A stretch of 64,000 bases of DNA from Biomphalaria glabrata (taxonomy: Eukaryota > Mollusca > Gastropoda > Planorbidae), in NCBI RefSeq assembly GCF_947242115.1, contig NC_074715.1, forward strand, positions 49,047,586 through 49,111,585, in the 5' to 3' direction. The translations under genes and the position numbers were made by a program. The notes beneath the pieces were generated by a model. It was not told where the DNA came from. It worked only from the letters and a program-made list of their open reading frames with translations, and did not search any database. Positions 44,001 through 53,636 of the stretch are shown here, piece after piece; the first letter of the stretch is position 1, and each line of letters begins with the position of its first letter.

Positions 44001-47000
44001 ATAGGTAGCCAAACCAAGCCGAGTTCAAGCACACTTAACCTCTCGACCTCGCTCCCCAATAAGCCAATAAAGAGATGTCGGAAGTGTGGCTGAGAGGCCA
44101 AAACCGCTTAGCTACGGCTTACTACCTAACAAGAAGGCTCGAGTTTGAATCTCGAATCAAGCATGTGTTTGCTGAGCTTCTAAATGCAGCACGCAAACCC
44201 TCCACCCACTGGCCAACAAAAGAGATTGGATTATAGCGCACTGAGCCTACTGTTAAGTGTGAATGATGCGCTACATGAAAGAAATTAAAAATATACACAA
44301 TAGAGAGAAAGTTAATGAGGACACCACAAAACAAATAAAAAAAAAATTCAATTACAAATATTTGTTCGTTGACATTTCAGGGTCTTTGGGCTATAAAAAC
44401 CGGAAGTTCAAGCCCCGATCTATCTAGTCAAGCTGTTCTGGACTGTAACGGCATATTCCAAAACCAAGCCTTAGCATGCGGTCCGACAGGAGGAAACCCA
44501 ATGGCTTTTTATGAGTTTCTCGTGGTCAGTTTTCTTTTAAATTCCAGGTGTCTCATTTTCAATCACCTTCACCTTTGACTATCCCTTCGCCTTTTGGACC
44601 GTAGAGCACCACACAAGATCTGTTGACCATCTTTCTCCATTTTTTTCTGTGTTTTTTTGCCTTGGATAGACTCTCTTTCAATGACAGGCCAGTAGATTCG
44701 ATTATGTTGTCTTCCCATCGCTTTCTCTGTCTGCATCTTCTTTTTCCTGGTACTGTTCCCTGAAGGAATGTCCTTGCGAGCCCATTCGATATGGCCGTAG
44801 AGTTTTAGTTCGCGTTTTTTTTAGGTGGTCAGCAGGTCAGCAGGTCAGCAGGTCATCGCCATTAAGCTCCTGTTCAAAATCTCATCATTTGTGATGCAAT
44901 TGGAAGACAACATCAAAGTGTGGACTGGTTTGTCACTGGAAGGGGTAGTTCATAACACAAGAAACAGATGGAGGAAGACGGTCGACAGATCATGTGTGGT
45001 GCCCCTACGGTTCATCAGACAAAGGGATGGGTGAAGGTGGAGCCATTAAACATTTATTTTTTGTTTTGTCATTATTATTGATAAATTTGTTTCATGCATA
45101 AGGTTTGTTGCCATTTAGGGTTACCGGACGTCCGGGAAATAGAAGAACATCTTCTCCTTTTTGTGCTCATATTCTTTGATATCCTTTTTCTAGCAGGTTT
45201 CACCTAAAGTGGAAGAATGTCCATCTTTCACTCTTTTTGTTTTTGCCATTACATATTTTCCATCAATCTAATTAATTCCTTCATGTCCTCAAACTTAGAC
45301 ATATAAAACACAATTTTAATTAACGAGATCTGCGTATAAAAGATATTTTATTTAGAAATTTTCAAGATTTGCATATTTTTAGCAGACCCCTAAAAGAGAA
45401 GCCGCTAGTACACTGTAATTAATTGTTTTATTTTGGTATGTCGAACAAGGGAAATAAATTGTATGACTAAAGTGGTAGTATAAGATGAATTAGTCCCATT
45501 TATAGGTCGCCCCTTAAAAGTACGTTTGAAACAAACAGTAGATAACTATACAATCTTCTATTTTCCTATTCACATCACTAGCAGAATGCTTAGTATATCG
45601 GCTTGAGAAGGCGTGAGACAAGGAGTTCAAACTCAGGTCAATCCTCCCCCCTCCCTGTTCCTTTTTTGTATAAATTCTTTTAAATTGATTGCGCCTAGAC
45701 ATCCCTTTCTTCCCCCCCTCCCCCAATTCTCCCATCTGGTCCATATCAGTGACAGTATCGCAGCAAACTGAGAAAGCTAAAAGCATGACAGCACTAAACA
45801 ATATTCCAGATCTCATCGTGGAAATATCGGTTAGGGGAAAACGGATAGGCTAGCTTGAAAACTGCCTCCATTGGGCTACCACTGTACATTCTAGTGAACA
45901 ATTATTTCAAGTGGAGAGGACTTAACAATTCTCTGCTAACATCAACCATGCCTTTCGCCAGAGAGGCCATGGATTTGGGTAAGATTTTTTTTAATTTATT
46001 TTTACGTAATCCACAATTATGCCCTGTGATTTCTGTTACTCCAACCTCGTTTTCACAAATGCTTTAACTCGGTCCTCTTCGACAACTTGATTAGTCTTGT
46101 TCATAATAACTTGGCTGCTGGTATTGATATCACTGTACTTTATAGCTATATTGAGCAACGTCTTGACTCCTGGAAATAAATGTATCTGAATCTTCATCCT
46201 ATAGCATACACCCCAATCGAGACCAATCGTCTTAGAAGACCTGAGCACTGACCTGCAACGTCAAAACACGTGGGCACTGAAGACCAATAGCTTGTTGCCA
46301 CGTCATATTGGTTTCCACTACCTTCAGGTTGTGACGTCGCAGGTCAGTGTTAAGGCCTTTTATGACGATTGGTCTCGCCCCAATCCTAAAAATGAAGAGT
46401 TATTTCCTCCTATCAGAATGAAGGCGGAATGTTGCAAGAGAGTGACTACCCCTTTTGTGTAGGTAATGGATCTTGTTCACCATGTGCACCTCCAGGCTAC
46501 AGGTAAAAAAAAAAAAAAAAAAAAAAAAAAATGAATAATTTGATAAAATAATTTTTAAAATACATTAAAAATAACTTTTGAAACACACTTTTGGTTGCAC
46601 ACAAAAATGAAAACAATTAAAAATTGAAAAATGTTTAAGTAAACAACACTTTATTTCTACCCCAAGTTCAAACATTCCCCTCTGTGATCACTGTGATCAA
46701 CGCTTTTATCTTATTTTTTTTCATACTTTTCGCACTCCTTAATTGCGCTCTTAAAGGACCCCGTAGAGGGGAAAAGCCTCTATTAGCTTTGTGTGATATG
46801 TCTGTCCGTCCGTCCCGTTTCGCAAAAACTAAAAGTTGCGCTCATAGACATATAGAAAGCAATTTAAAAAGAAATATTATTTCCGATCACAAAAATTATA
46901 ATTATAGGACTAGAAGCTGAGATATTCTTTTTAAAGGTATAAAATTTATTACACACTGACTAGTTAAGTGGTGTACCTTCCGTGTACACAGAGGGCTATG

Positions 47001-48273
47001 TTGGTCCCCAAAAAGTCTCAAATAATCTGCTGTTGTTTGTTTTTTTTTGGTGGTGGTGCTTTTTCGTTGTATATTGAAAGGACTTTTGACTCACTTCTCT
47101 GTACATTTGTCTAGGTGCATGTCCTGCTGTTTCTTTTTCGAAAATAATAAATTCAAACACTCATGTTGTTTGTGACAGCACTCTTCACTGCGGACCCTGG
47201 TTCACACCAAGCTGCAACGTGTCAGAGAGCTGCTCAGCCAAATACAATCGGTCCAAGTTTATTCCAGGACTTAAAGTTGTGGATTACGCCATACTGAGTC
47301 AGAACGAGAATAGTTTGGCTGCAGATCTAAAAAACGTAGGTACATTATTGCATCCACCATTTCTTTAGTAGTCAATCTTGTTTATATTCCACAGTGTATT
47401 GTATAAAAGACAGATTATGTGACTACCAAATTTGAGTTTGAAGTAAAAAAAATAGTCTGTTGCTTGATTCTTGAATTTCATCTGAAGCCTAACTCGTTCA
47501 GAATTCTCCCATAGAAGACAAACCGGGCCCGTTAACCTAAATCTTGATTTTTTCTTTCTTAATTATGCAGATGTAGAAAATCGATCTTGTAATTAACTAA
47601 GTATTATATGAACTAGAACAAGTAACACCAGTTGGTGTTTTAAATGTCGATATCATCTTTTTCCTTGAGTACGTAAATCTCTTACCTTGACTAGTAGGTT
47701 TTGTTCAATGAAAGGAAGTAATAAATTATCTAAAAATTTATAAATTATCTCCGCAAAACGAAGTGGAAAGAAGATATGGGATATCTTAAGGCCACATCTT
47801 GAATACTTAAGTGTTGAAGTGTTATGGCCAGCTAGACATCTGCGTGATTTAAGTGCTAGTCGGAGCTTATGTAGACTTCGGCATATTCACTTCATCATCT
47901 TCCGATGACTGTATTTATCATAGAGCTGCTCTTGGGTGTTACATGCCTTGCTAGCTCATCACCTGTTTCTTCAAACTCTCACTTATAGTATGAGGCCTAT
48001 ACTATTCTTCATTCTAGGAACAACATCATTGTTTTTCATTAAGAAAAATTGTAATTGTCCTCGGGGCTCAGATTTTTAAAAACTTAAACTTAGGACATAA
48101 AAGTCTCTCTCTCTCTCTCTCTGTCTTCTCTCTCTCTGTCTTCTCTCTCTCTGTCTTCTCTCTCTGTGTCTTCCTCTCTGTTTCTCTCACTCTCTTTCTA
48201 ACTCTCTTTCTTTCTCTCTCTCTCACTCTGCTTCTCTATCTTTCTCTGTCTCTCTCTCACAGTCTCTCTTTTG

Positions 48274-48318
<45 letters not shown>

Positions 48319-49115
48319 AAATAATTCATTCCTGCGTCATTTTCCCGTTCTTGAACTTGATCCAAATAAAAGCCACGCATTTGACTTTCAACACCACCTG
48401 CGGTTACAAAAAAAAAAAAGCCCCCCCCCTCCCCCCCAAAAAAATGTAGTTAAAAGTCCCGAGCAGTTGCGTCGCTAGGGTTAGTGTCACATGAGGCAAT
48501 AAGCTAATGGTATTAACCACATCACAAATCATTCCTTTCCGAAAATTTCCCTTTAAAAAATCTTGTAAGTTAATCTTTCTGTTGTAACACTACAATTAAA
48601 TAGCTATTTACTTGTTTTTTTACTATCATACATTGATTACTACGCGGCTAATGAGAGCCTGCGCTTCTATTGAAATCATGTTGTTGCTTGTTTTTTTTTT
48701 TTTTTTTTTTTTTTTGTCATTATGTCATGTTGTTGGCATTCTCTGATGAATGTCACCCGGTATGGTCAGCACCACCACCTTTTTTACTCACAACAACGTC
48801 GAAGTTTAGAAGGAAATACCGGTAATATTTCATCTCTTTTGTTTTTTTCAGATAGGGCCTCTGGTGGCGGCGCTACACGGCAGGGACCTTCAGCTTTATA
48901 CTGGAGGTGTGCTTCGAGCCCTGACTTGCAATAAGTACAACTTAGACCATGTAGTTCTCCTCACTGGGTACAATATCACCGAGAATGGTGCCAGTTACTG
49001 GATCGCCAAAAACTCCTGGGGGGCGATGTGGGGAGAGAAAGGTTTCTTCAGGATTTCATTCGGCTCTGAGGCTTGTGGCATCAATAAGCTTTGTGCCACT
49101 GGATTCCTGGCCTAG
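35873..49115 (+). CDS. CTSO: Papain-family cysteine protease, cathepsin O-like, eight exons
   Basis: Exons: 35873-35943, 39359-39460, 41025-41202, 43037-43165, 44381-44524, 46417-46502, 47179-47335 and 48852-49115, all GT-AG and in phase, about 376 residues. It is a preproprotease of the endolysosomal route: signal peptide, an I29-type propeptide (LFSNWRKRHSKTYKN, YQTFLENLKIA, DLTPKEFKQRFL), then the mature enzyme. The catalytic Cys is in KDQGSTGACWAI with the oxyanion Gln before it, the His in YNLDHVVLLTGY and the Asn in AKNSWG. DLSSQAVLDC, DYPF, GPLVAAL and EACGINKL fit cathepsin O better than L or B. Odd points: Thr replaces the usual first Cys of QGxCGxCW, and residues coded at 46440-47250 add several Cys (CVGNGSCSPCAPPGY, LHCGPW, SCNVSESC). 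AATAAA at 49223 ends the gene. Subfamily assignment is by eye. Confidence 0.9.
36020..36350. repeat. Unclassified interspersed repeat R1
   Basis: It starts with AACTCTGTCTGTCTGTCTGT, then AATGTTTGTACACGTTATTT and TGATTAATTATTTTGTTTGG, and closes near CTCTCGGATGAAATTCAAAC. It lies in cathepsin intron 1. Confidence 0.6.
36556..36843 (-). mobile_element. SINE-1 copy in cathepsin intron 1
   Basis: It runs from AGTAAAGGTCCCCATTTCAG to CAACCATCCACGCCTC, with TGGATTCGAACCCGGGTCCC as B-box region. Confidence 0.92.
37330..37595 (+). mobile_element. SINE-1 copy in cathepsin intron 1
   Basis: It starts GTGGCTGAGTGGTTAAGCGC and ends CTGAAATGGAAACTTTACTT. The part between the tRNA A and B boxes is shortened. 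Confidence 0.9.
38008..38046. repeat. (AT)n microsatellite at an LTR boundary
   Basis: About 19 AT dinucleotides run up to the first base of the LTR at 38047. Confidence 0.95.
38047..38530 (+). mobile_element. Solo LTR, probably Gypsy/Ty3-like (fossil)
   Basis: The 484-bp block begins TGTTACGATC and ends GAGTTACAACA, the TG...CA pattern of retrotransposon LTRs. ATAT flanks both sides, though the left copy lies inside an (AT)n run so the duplication is ambiguous. No internal coding region follows, so it is a solo LTR left by recombination. A related LTR start occurs at 63951. Strand is taken from the assumed LTR direction. Family assignment is by termini only. Confidence 0.65.
38690..38945 (+). 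mobile_element. LINE-A 3' end copy
   Basis: Frames read KRDSWGAVTKAA and then basic and zinc-finger-like fragments. The segment closes with CTTAATCTTCGGAATTGAAG and ATATTACC, the family's 3' untranslated signature. Parallel to 31655 and 56556. Confidence 0.7.
39053..39317. mobile_element. piggyBac-type MITE, longer form
   Basis: It lies between TTAA at 39053 and TTAA at 39314. The right end GGAGAGAAAGAGTTAA is perfect and the left end TTAACTCACGCCC is worn. The interior (GATACCATCGTTGATTTGAC) is the reverse complement of the copy at 39614. It ends 41 bp before cathepsin exon 2. Confidence 0.75.
39614..39876. mobile_element. piggyBac-type MITE, longer form, inverted to its neighbour
   Basis: It begins TTAACTCTTTCTCTCCATAA and ends GGAGAGAAAGAGTAAA. 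The interior is shared with 61556-61818 (ATTTGGTATAGAATT, CTCTTTTTATATAACACAAA). Cathepsin exon 2 lies between this copy and the inverted one at 39053. Confidence 0.8.
40030..40165 (+). mobile_element. SINE-1 3' fragment
   Basis: It has AGAAACAGATGAACATTGCA, TCTTCTGCCCCTATAGATCG and GAGAGGGGTGTACCTTTACA, a worn SINE-1 end. Confidence 0.65.
40440..40945 (-). mobile_element. LINE-C C-terminal copy in a cathepsin intron
   Basis: The minus-strand frame (40932 down to 40639) reads LPSLEELFQERCISKTLTIL, HPLNHCYIRSERSGRLLSIR and TERFKNSFIPLSTRVL, the end of a CR1/Rex-like reverse transcriptase. Its own tail is CAATAAAATTATCTTATCTT (repeated TTATC), 40465-40490. Confidence 0.8.
41820..42335 (+). mobile_element. 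LINE-A C-terminal copy in a cathepsin intron
   Basis: Frames read QLRLLERFHQRCLRSITDIR, DRTTNSDLLRN, then in 42064-42330 MGDERMSKDIFFGELKGGRL, KRFKDQLRRQLALADIEEST and WWQAASERESC. This is the typical C-terminal region of a large LINE family. It has several frameshifts and stops and lacks the zinc-finger-like tail. It is not an exon of the protease. Confidence 0.85.
42568..42773. mobile_element. Complete short hAT element (TTCTCAACC family)
   Basis: Ends are CAGCGGTTCTCAATC and GGTTGAGAACCCCTG. The octamer CTATAAAC flanks both sides exactly (42560-42567 and 42774-42781). It is 206 bp long with a C run, very like 3735-3942. It lies in a cathepsin intron. Confidence 0.92.
43203..43525. repeat. 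28-bp minisatellite, about 11.5 copies
   Basis: The unit CATCAACATGTAGTCATTCC plus AAACTCTT repeats just downstream of cathepsin exon 4. Variants are ATCAAAATG and TAGCC. It ends in a LINE-A 3' tail. Confidence 0.92.
43527..43580 (+). mobile_element. LINE-A 3' tail only
   Basis: CCTCATTAATCTTCGGACTC, GAATACAGCC and an ATTTTATTATTATT run: the last 50 bases of LINE-A without coding sequence. Confidence 0.6.
43822..44053 (-). mobile_element. SINE-2 copy, full length
   Basis: It begins GGCTTTTATATAGCGCTACT and ends CCTCTCGACCTCGCT. It forms a head-to-head pair with 44088-44290. Confidence 0.9.
44088..44290 (+). mobile_element. SINE-2 copy, diverged
   Basis: It reads GTGTGGCTGAGAGGCC, then GGCTCGAGTTTGAATCTCGA and GCGCACTGAGCCTAC, closing with GATGCGCTACATGAAAG. 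It is more decayed than its neighbour. Confidence 0.7.
44560..44815 (-). mobile_element. LINE-D 3' end fragment
   Basis: It shows AGAGCACCACACAAGATCTG, TTCAATGACAGGCCAGTAGA and TTTCCTGGTACTGTTCCCTG, the same reverse-complement blocks as 13810. It starts about 40 bp past cathepsin exon 5. Confidence 0.7.
44895..45045 (+). mobile_element. LINE-D 3' end fragment, opposite orientation
   Basis: The frame at 44825-45034 reads KVWTGLSLEGVVHNTRNRWR and KTVDRSCVVPLRF, the sense version of the LINE-D tail. Confidence 0.75.
45330..45520. repeat. Unclassified interspersed repeat R1 fragment
   Basis: It shares TTGTTTTATTTTGGTATGTC, GAACAAGGGAAATAAATTGT and TAAAGTGGTAGTATAAGATG with 36020-36350. Confidence 0.5.
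45560..45770 (+). mobile_element. Diverged SINE-2-like copy
   Basis: It has CGGCTTGAGAAGGCGTGAGA, CAAGGAGTTCAAACTCAGGT (B-box-like) and CATCTGGTCCATATCAGTGA. A minus-strand frame over it that looks like a signal peptide is explained by this repeat in part. Confidence 0.45.
46211..46386. mobile_element. Foldback (palindromic) element
   Basis: The arms are inverted copies: CCCAATCGAGACCAATCGTC on the left matches the right arm ending GACGATTGGTCTCGCCCCAA. Inside, GAGCACTGACCTGCAACGTC mirrors GTCGCAGGTCAGTGTTAAGG. A second copy is at 53440-53636. It lies immediately before cathepsin exon 6 (46417). Confidence 0.75.
46740..46990. repeat. Unclassified interspersed repeat R2
   Basis: It has the phrase CCCCGTAGAGGGGAAAAGCC, CTGTCCGTCCGTCCCGTTTC and a TAAAATTTATTACACACTGA end. 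I judge it a repeat from its style; no second copy with these exact phrases is in the window. Confidence 0.3.
48095..48320. repeat. (TC)n-rich array
   Basis: An imperfect polypyrimidine tract of TC dinucleotides with a CTGTCTTCTCTCT sub-repeat. It lies in the last cathepsin intron. Confidence 0.95.
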
Positions 49116-49222
49116 TGGAGCAATGACCTTAGGTCGCTGAGAGTGTAACTAGCTCAAATCGTCTCGAACTATGAAATTATAGAACTCACGTCACGATGTC
49201 TGGGTGAATGCTATATGAATTC

Positions 49223-49228
49223 AATAAA
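49223..49228 (+). promoter_or_regulatory. Polyadenylation signal of the cathepsin gene
   Basis: AATAAA lies 108 bp after the stop codon at 49115. Confidence 0.75.
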
Positions 49229-49409
49229 GGATTAAACATTGAGTACCGTTTATTACATTTTGTTTATATTACCTAAAATTTGTATAACAGAAACTTGCAT
49301 GCGGCCACTGTGATTGTTTGTGTGTCTATATGCATGTACTCCCCAATTATATCAACAGCTGTGGGCTTACTCAAAGTTGTTATTAAAAAAAGGTTTATAC
49401 GTATTTGCA

Positions 49410-49475
49410 TAAACGTAATCATCTTCTTTTTTGAAGTAACGTCTGTATTATATAAGATAAGATAAGATTTTAAAA
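49410..49475 (+). mobile_element. LINE-B 3' tail only
   Basis: ACGTAATCATCTTCTTTTTT, GAAGTAACGTCTGTATTATA and TAAGATAAGATAAGAT: the last 60 bases of LINE-B, an extreme 5' truncation. Confidence 0.85.
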
Positions 49476-50615
49476 AATGCATGCTTTCAGTAAATCTTCA
49501 CAAATGAACACATTTTTAACATTTATTTAAATTTTTCATTATATTCATTTGACAAAAAGTAGGTAAAAATCTACATTTCTGAAGAAACCTAAGAAATCGG
49601 AGTTCTTGCAAATTATCCCAAAGCTATGTAACAAACCAAAATTACCAAAATCATACCTTTTTAAAAGTGATAAGTCCCGAGTCCCGATATATACAGTCAT
49701 AATTTAGGTAGTTATTTTAAATCCATAATTTTTCGCACGCATAAGTTTAAAATACCAAATGATTAATTTAAAAAAAAAAAACAAAAGAATTTTAAGATGT
49801 TCATAACATGTAAATATCCTTTGTAACATTTGTGTATACATTCATAGTCTTTGCTGAGAGGAAAATCAATAAAATTCACAAGGCTGTACACCAGGTTTGG
49901 ATTTCGTGCTAATACATATAGAAAGAAAGAGTGCATTTGTTGTGTTACAATTACGTAATTGGGTACAAAGTTAAAAACTGCATTTTAAGCTTAATCCTAT
50001 TTTCTTTTCAAAGTACAAATTGAGCAGCTTGGTTTGAAAGTGCAATCGACATTTGATTGGTATGCGTGATGTCTCATCTTGACGATTGCTCGGCAGTATT
50101 GAAACAAGAAGATTGAAATCTAAGCTGCTAATGGAAGAAGAACATTGGGAGAAAGTGAGCCCATCAAGCTGATATGACGCATTCTACCCTGGCCTAAATG
50201 CCAAAAAGGGATCCTATCCTATCAATAGAGTTTCATTCGTTTTCACAATTTTTAATAATGTTTGACACACGAGACAGATTTTCTAGAATGGCTTTAATGT
50301 GTAGAAGCAATGTGTTGCTTTTAATGAATCCCGTAAATTATTTAGTTGTTTTTTTAAGGGGGCTAGAGAGCATCCCTGTGAGAAACTAGGTATAGGTTGA
50401 CTTTTTTGCACTAATGAACACTCTTAAAGTGCAAAAAGGGCTGAAGGTGAACCTAAACATAGGACCTTTGCTTAGGTTGAAACAAAGACACCTTGGTCTG
50501 TGTCAATACAATGTAATCTATTAATAGAAAACTTTGACTCTTAAAGCAGCTCAGCGTGTGTTTAGGAGAATTGGATTTCTAACCCATTGGCATGTTTCCG
50601 CTAATTGGTAAATAT
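49476..50615. other. Gene-free stretch
   Basis: No gene or classified repeat is supported here. Confidence 0.4.
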
Positions 50616-50950
50616 CATGATAATGATGGTGATGGTAGTGGTGGTGGTTATGTGATGATGTAGTTCATTGTCTAGGGGTTGTCTTGTTACGATGCAGTTG
50701 CTGCAGTTGATGGCGGAAGTAATGATGATAATGATGTCGACATTGGGATGTTGTAAGATGCTGATCACGGTGTTGAGATGGGAGAAGGTGGTGGTTTGAC
50801 GACGATGTTGATGTCTGGAATGAAGATGGAATGATAATGTTGAGTGTGGAAGTAGTGTGATGATTGATGATGATAATAATGGTGATGTCTGACGTGAGGA
50901 CGGTGTAGAGGTAGTAGTAATTATATTGTTGATAGTGGACATCAAGTAAT
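50616..50950. repeat. Degenerate GAT/GGT-rich low-complexity tract
   Basis: Imperfect GAT, GGT, GTT and GAA triplets over about 330 bp, an old relative of the GAT array at 8329. The minus-strand frame of Thr/Ser/Ile residues is a by-product. Confidence 0.7.
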
Positions 50951-51671
50951 AATTAAAAAAAAATAATGGCTGCGATAATGACGAGGATAATGATGATTTT
51001 TATTTTTTTAAGACTAAAAGACCAAATATTTATTAAATCCACCATTGGTCTGTTGGTAACTATACAAAATTATAACTTGTTTACAGTCGTTCGAGTGTTA
51101 GAAAGCTGGTAATTGAAAAGCTGTTGTTTGAGTCACTCTGTTAGTAACAGATGGGGTAATAAAACCAAACAATTATTAGATGTCGTGTCTGATGAACTGA
51201 ACTTGCTCTAATTGACGACATAGATTGGGTTACTTTTAAACTAGTCTGTTAATTAGCACCTCACGACCTGACGCTTTAGCTTCTGTTATGTTAAGTCAGC
51301 GAAGTTTTAATTGTATTGGTAAATTAATAACATATAATTATTCAACATAGCAACAAGCCAACCTAGATGATGGGGTAGACCTCCGTGTTGCATTAATTTT
51401 AACTTTGTTGTCGCGGCGTGCAGCTGTGTACCTATCAGCGGCGGTGATGGTGACCAGTGTTGACTAAAGTTTGAAGAAAAAAAGTTTTCTCACTGAGAGG
51501 ACACAGCAAATTTACAAAACTTGAAGTCTCCATTCGTGTAGTTCTTCCTTCACTTTTGTATTCTTCAGAGCCTGGATCTTATATTCCTGCCACACCAAAT
51601 TGCTGAACTCCTTCCACCTTCGCTGTCTGAGAAAAATTTACCAAGTAAATTGTTTGGGGTGGGGGGGGGGG

Positions 51672-51960
51672 GCTGTGGTGGCTGAGTGGTTAAGTATTTG
51701 GCTTCCGAGCCTGGGGTCGAGGGCTCGAATTTTGGATTTTAAATTTTGGGATTATCAGGGCGCCCCTGTGTCAACGCAACTCTAATGGGTACCTGACTTT
51801 AGTTGGGGAAAGTAAAAACGGTTTTTCGTTGTGCTGGCCTCATGACACTCTGCTTGTCAACCGTTGGTCAAAGTAAAAGAAAACCTTAACATCAAAATCC
51901 CAGTCTTCACCTAGATTCGAACCATTGACGCCAGGTTAACAATTCAGCCACCGTGCCCCC
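51672..51960. mobile_element. SINE-1 copy joined tail-to-tail with an inverted SINE-1 head
   Basis: From 51672 a plus-strand SINE-1 runs GTGGTGGCTGAGTGGTTAAG to AAAACCTTAACATCA. At 51895 an inverted head follows (AAAATCCCAGTCTTCACC, GATTCGAACCATTGACG, CAGCCACCGTGCCCCC). Confidence 0.8.
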
Positions 51961-52571
51961 TCTGTTTTTATTAAGCTTTGAAGCTATTACTTAAGTAAAA
52001 TTTCTGCGCATTTAGTTATTTAAAGTGAATTTTCGGATCATTCAATCACCTGTCACTATGAGCAGTCATTTGCCTCCTGATAGAACAAAGAGGGGTAATT
52101 CACCAAATATCTCACATAATGAATCTCACATGACTGCTTGATCATAAGGTATCCGATCTTCGTACTGCAATAATGAGGGTCCCAGTTCAAATATTGTCCT
52201 CCGTCATCCCCCTGACGTCCTGCAGTAGATCTGAGCAAGAACGTGTTAATTTTCATATTAGAAAAATTGACACCGTGGAATGACATCAGAAAATATCAGG
52301 TTCTAAAGACTTCATACTGTATTAAAAGACCAGAAGAAACAACACCGACTGGATCTCACGGAGGTCACGGATGAAATCACTGGGCACAATAATTGCCCTC
52401 TGAAAATACAAACCCTTGATCTAGACACCAATGTGCAGTTCTTCTCAGATAAGATATTGGTTTTTAAGTGAATATATACCCCCGCATACGCGTATAACCC
52501 GCCCCACGCGCATACCCCGATCATTACAAAATAAGTAAAAACAAAATCTTACAACCCGCACCTTATATATC

Positions 52572-52668
52572 CCTCAAAATACCAGTCTTCGCCAGGATTC
52601 TTACTCGTGACCGCTCGGTACGATAGCCAAGCGCTTTACCTCTCAGCTAGACCACGCGCGAGAAGAAG
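52572..52668 (-). mobile_element. SINE-1 head fragment
   Basis: TACCAGTCTTCGCCAGGATT, then AGCCAAGCGCTTTACCTCTC and CAGCTAGACCACGCGC: the tRNA-like third of SINE-1 in reverse complement. Confidence 0.75.
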
Positions 52669-53245
52669 AGTCCGTTAACTAGAACGTACATTGACCTAAG
52701 AATGTCTAGACATCCTACTATAAACAAAGTCTAACTACTACATTGCCACTAAGTTACCTTTTGTTTGTTCTGCATTATTTGTCTTAAGTCCGTGCGCACC
52801 GACTTGGATGCAAAAATCTACCATCTTCTATTATTTTAAAACCAGGCCACATTCAAAATTTTCCGAAAGTCATTGAGACTAGACAAGCGAGGGGTCAATA
52901 TCTTCTGCTTAGAATCCGAACAATCTTGCCCGTGACGTCGACAGTTGAAATTGTTTTGAAATACTTGACCAGAGCCGACGTCAAACGGGTTAGCACCTTG
53001 TCTCTGTTCGTGGGTTTTTCCCTGACTGGCTTGGGTATTGTTTAAAAAAAAAAAGGTAGGCTACAGAAATGATTGTAAAGTGTTTTTTTTTCTGGGTTTT
53101 TCTTAGCTTAAAAACTGTGTCGCGGTCGTTTGTCAAATAGGTCAACGAATGATATCATCTGGGAGCAAGTCGACGCAGCAATTTGTGAGGCGAGGTGTCG
53201 AGAGTACAAGGCAGAAGGAGGTAGAGGGAAAATGAGACAAAAGGT

Positions 53246-53347
53246 GGGCGGGTAGTTTGTCGGAGTTGAGGCAGGAATATAAAAGCAGTTAGGGGACGAC
53301 ATAAAAGGCACAATTGGCTAAACTGTAGTGTTAGTTTTGTGACGTCA
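53246..53347 (+). promoter_or_regulatory. Possible core promoter for the second ODC gene
   Basis: A GC box (GGGCGGG, 53246-53252), a TATA box (TATAAAA, 53278-53284) and a palindromic CRE (TGACGTCA, 53340-53347) follow one another about 750 bp before the start codon at 54096, in the right direction. The CRE would lie downstream of the start site, and AATAAA follows at once, so an LTR-like origin is an alternative. Confidence 0.3.
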
Positions 53348-53439
53348 ATAAAATTGATCTTCTGTTGCGTTTAAATAAGTCCTTAGGTGCGGGATTTATG
53401 CATTTCATTGCAAATCTTAAATTTGAGATTCTGCTTGAC

Positions 53440-53636
53440 TTGGTCCGAGAACCACAGTTATAGAAGGCCTGAACACTGACATACAACGTCACAACATGTG
53501 GGCAGTTTAGACCAATAACTTGTTTCGACGTCACAGGTCTGCACGACGTGGAAACGAGCTATTGGTCTAAACTACCCACAGGTTGTGACGTTGCAGGTCA
53601 GAGTTGAGGCCTTCTATAAAGAAGGGTCTCGCTTGT
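53440..53636. mobile_element. Foldback (palindromic) element, second copy
   Basis: TTATAGAAGGCCTGAACACT on the left mirrors GAGTTGAGGCCTTCTATAAA on the right, and TTTAGACCAATAACTTGTTT mirrors GAGCTATTGGTCTAAACTAC. The arms are about 85 bp with a short loop near 53545. It shares its arms with 46211-46386. Confidence 0.8.

Noticed and set aside
45514-45816. A minus-strand frame starting MRSGILFSAVMLLAFSVCC that looks like a signal peptide.
   Set aside because: It lies antisense in a protease intron, has no fitting donor after the leader and runs into a diverged SINE-2.
45855-46000. Possible extra protease exon (frame ending MPFAREAMDLG before a GTAAGA).
   Set aside because: Exons 5 and 6 already join in phase with continuous homology (YEFLV to NEGGMLQ), so inserting it would break the conserved order.
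47745-47850. Frame reading KIWDILRPHLEYLSVEVLWP, like a LINE reverse transcriptase motif.
   Set aside because: Only about 30 codons match and no flanking LINE sequence is visible, so I did not list it as a feature.
53108-53350. LTR-like segment with TATA box and AATAAA.
   Set aside because: I could not find TG...CA ends or a target duplication, so it is listed only as a possible promoter.
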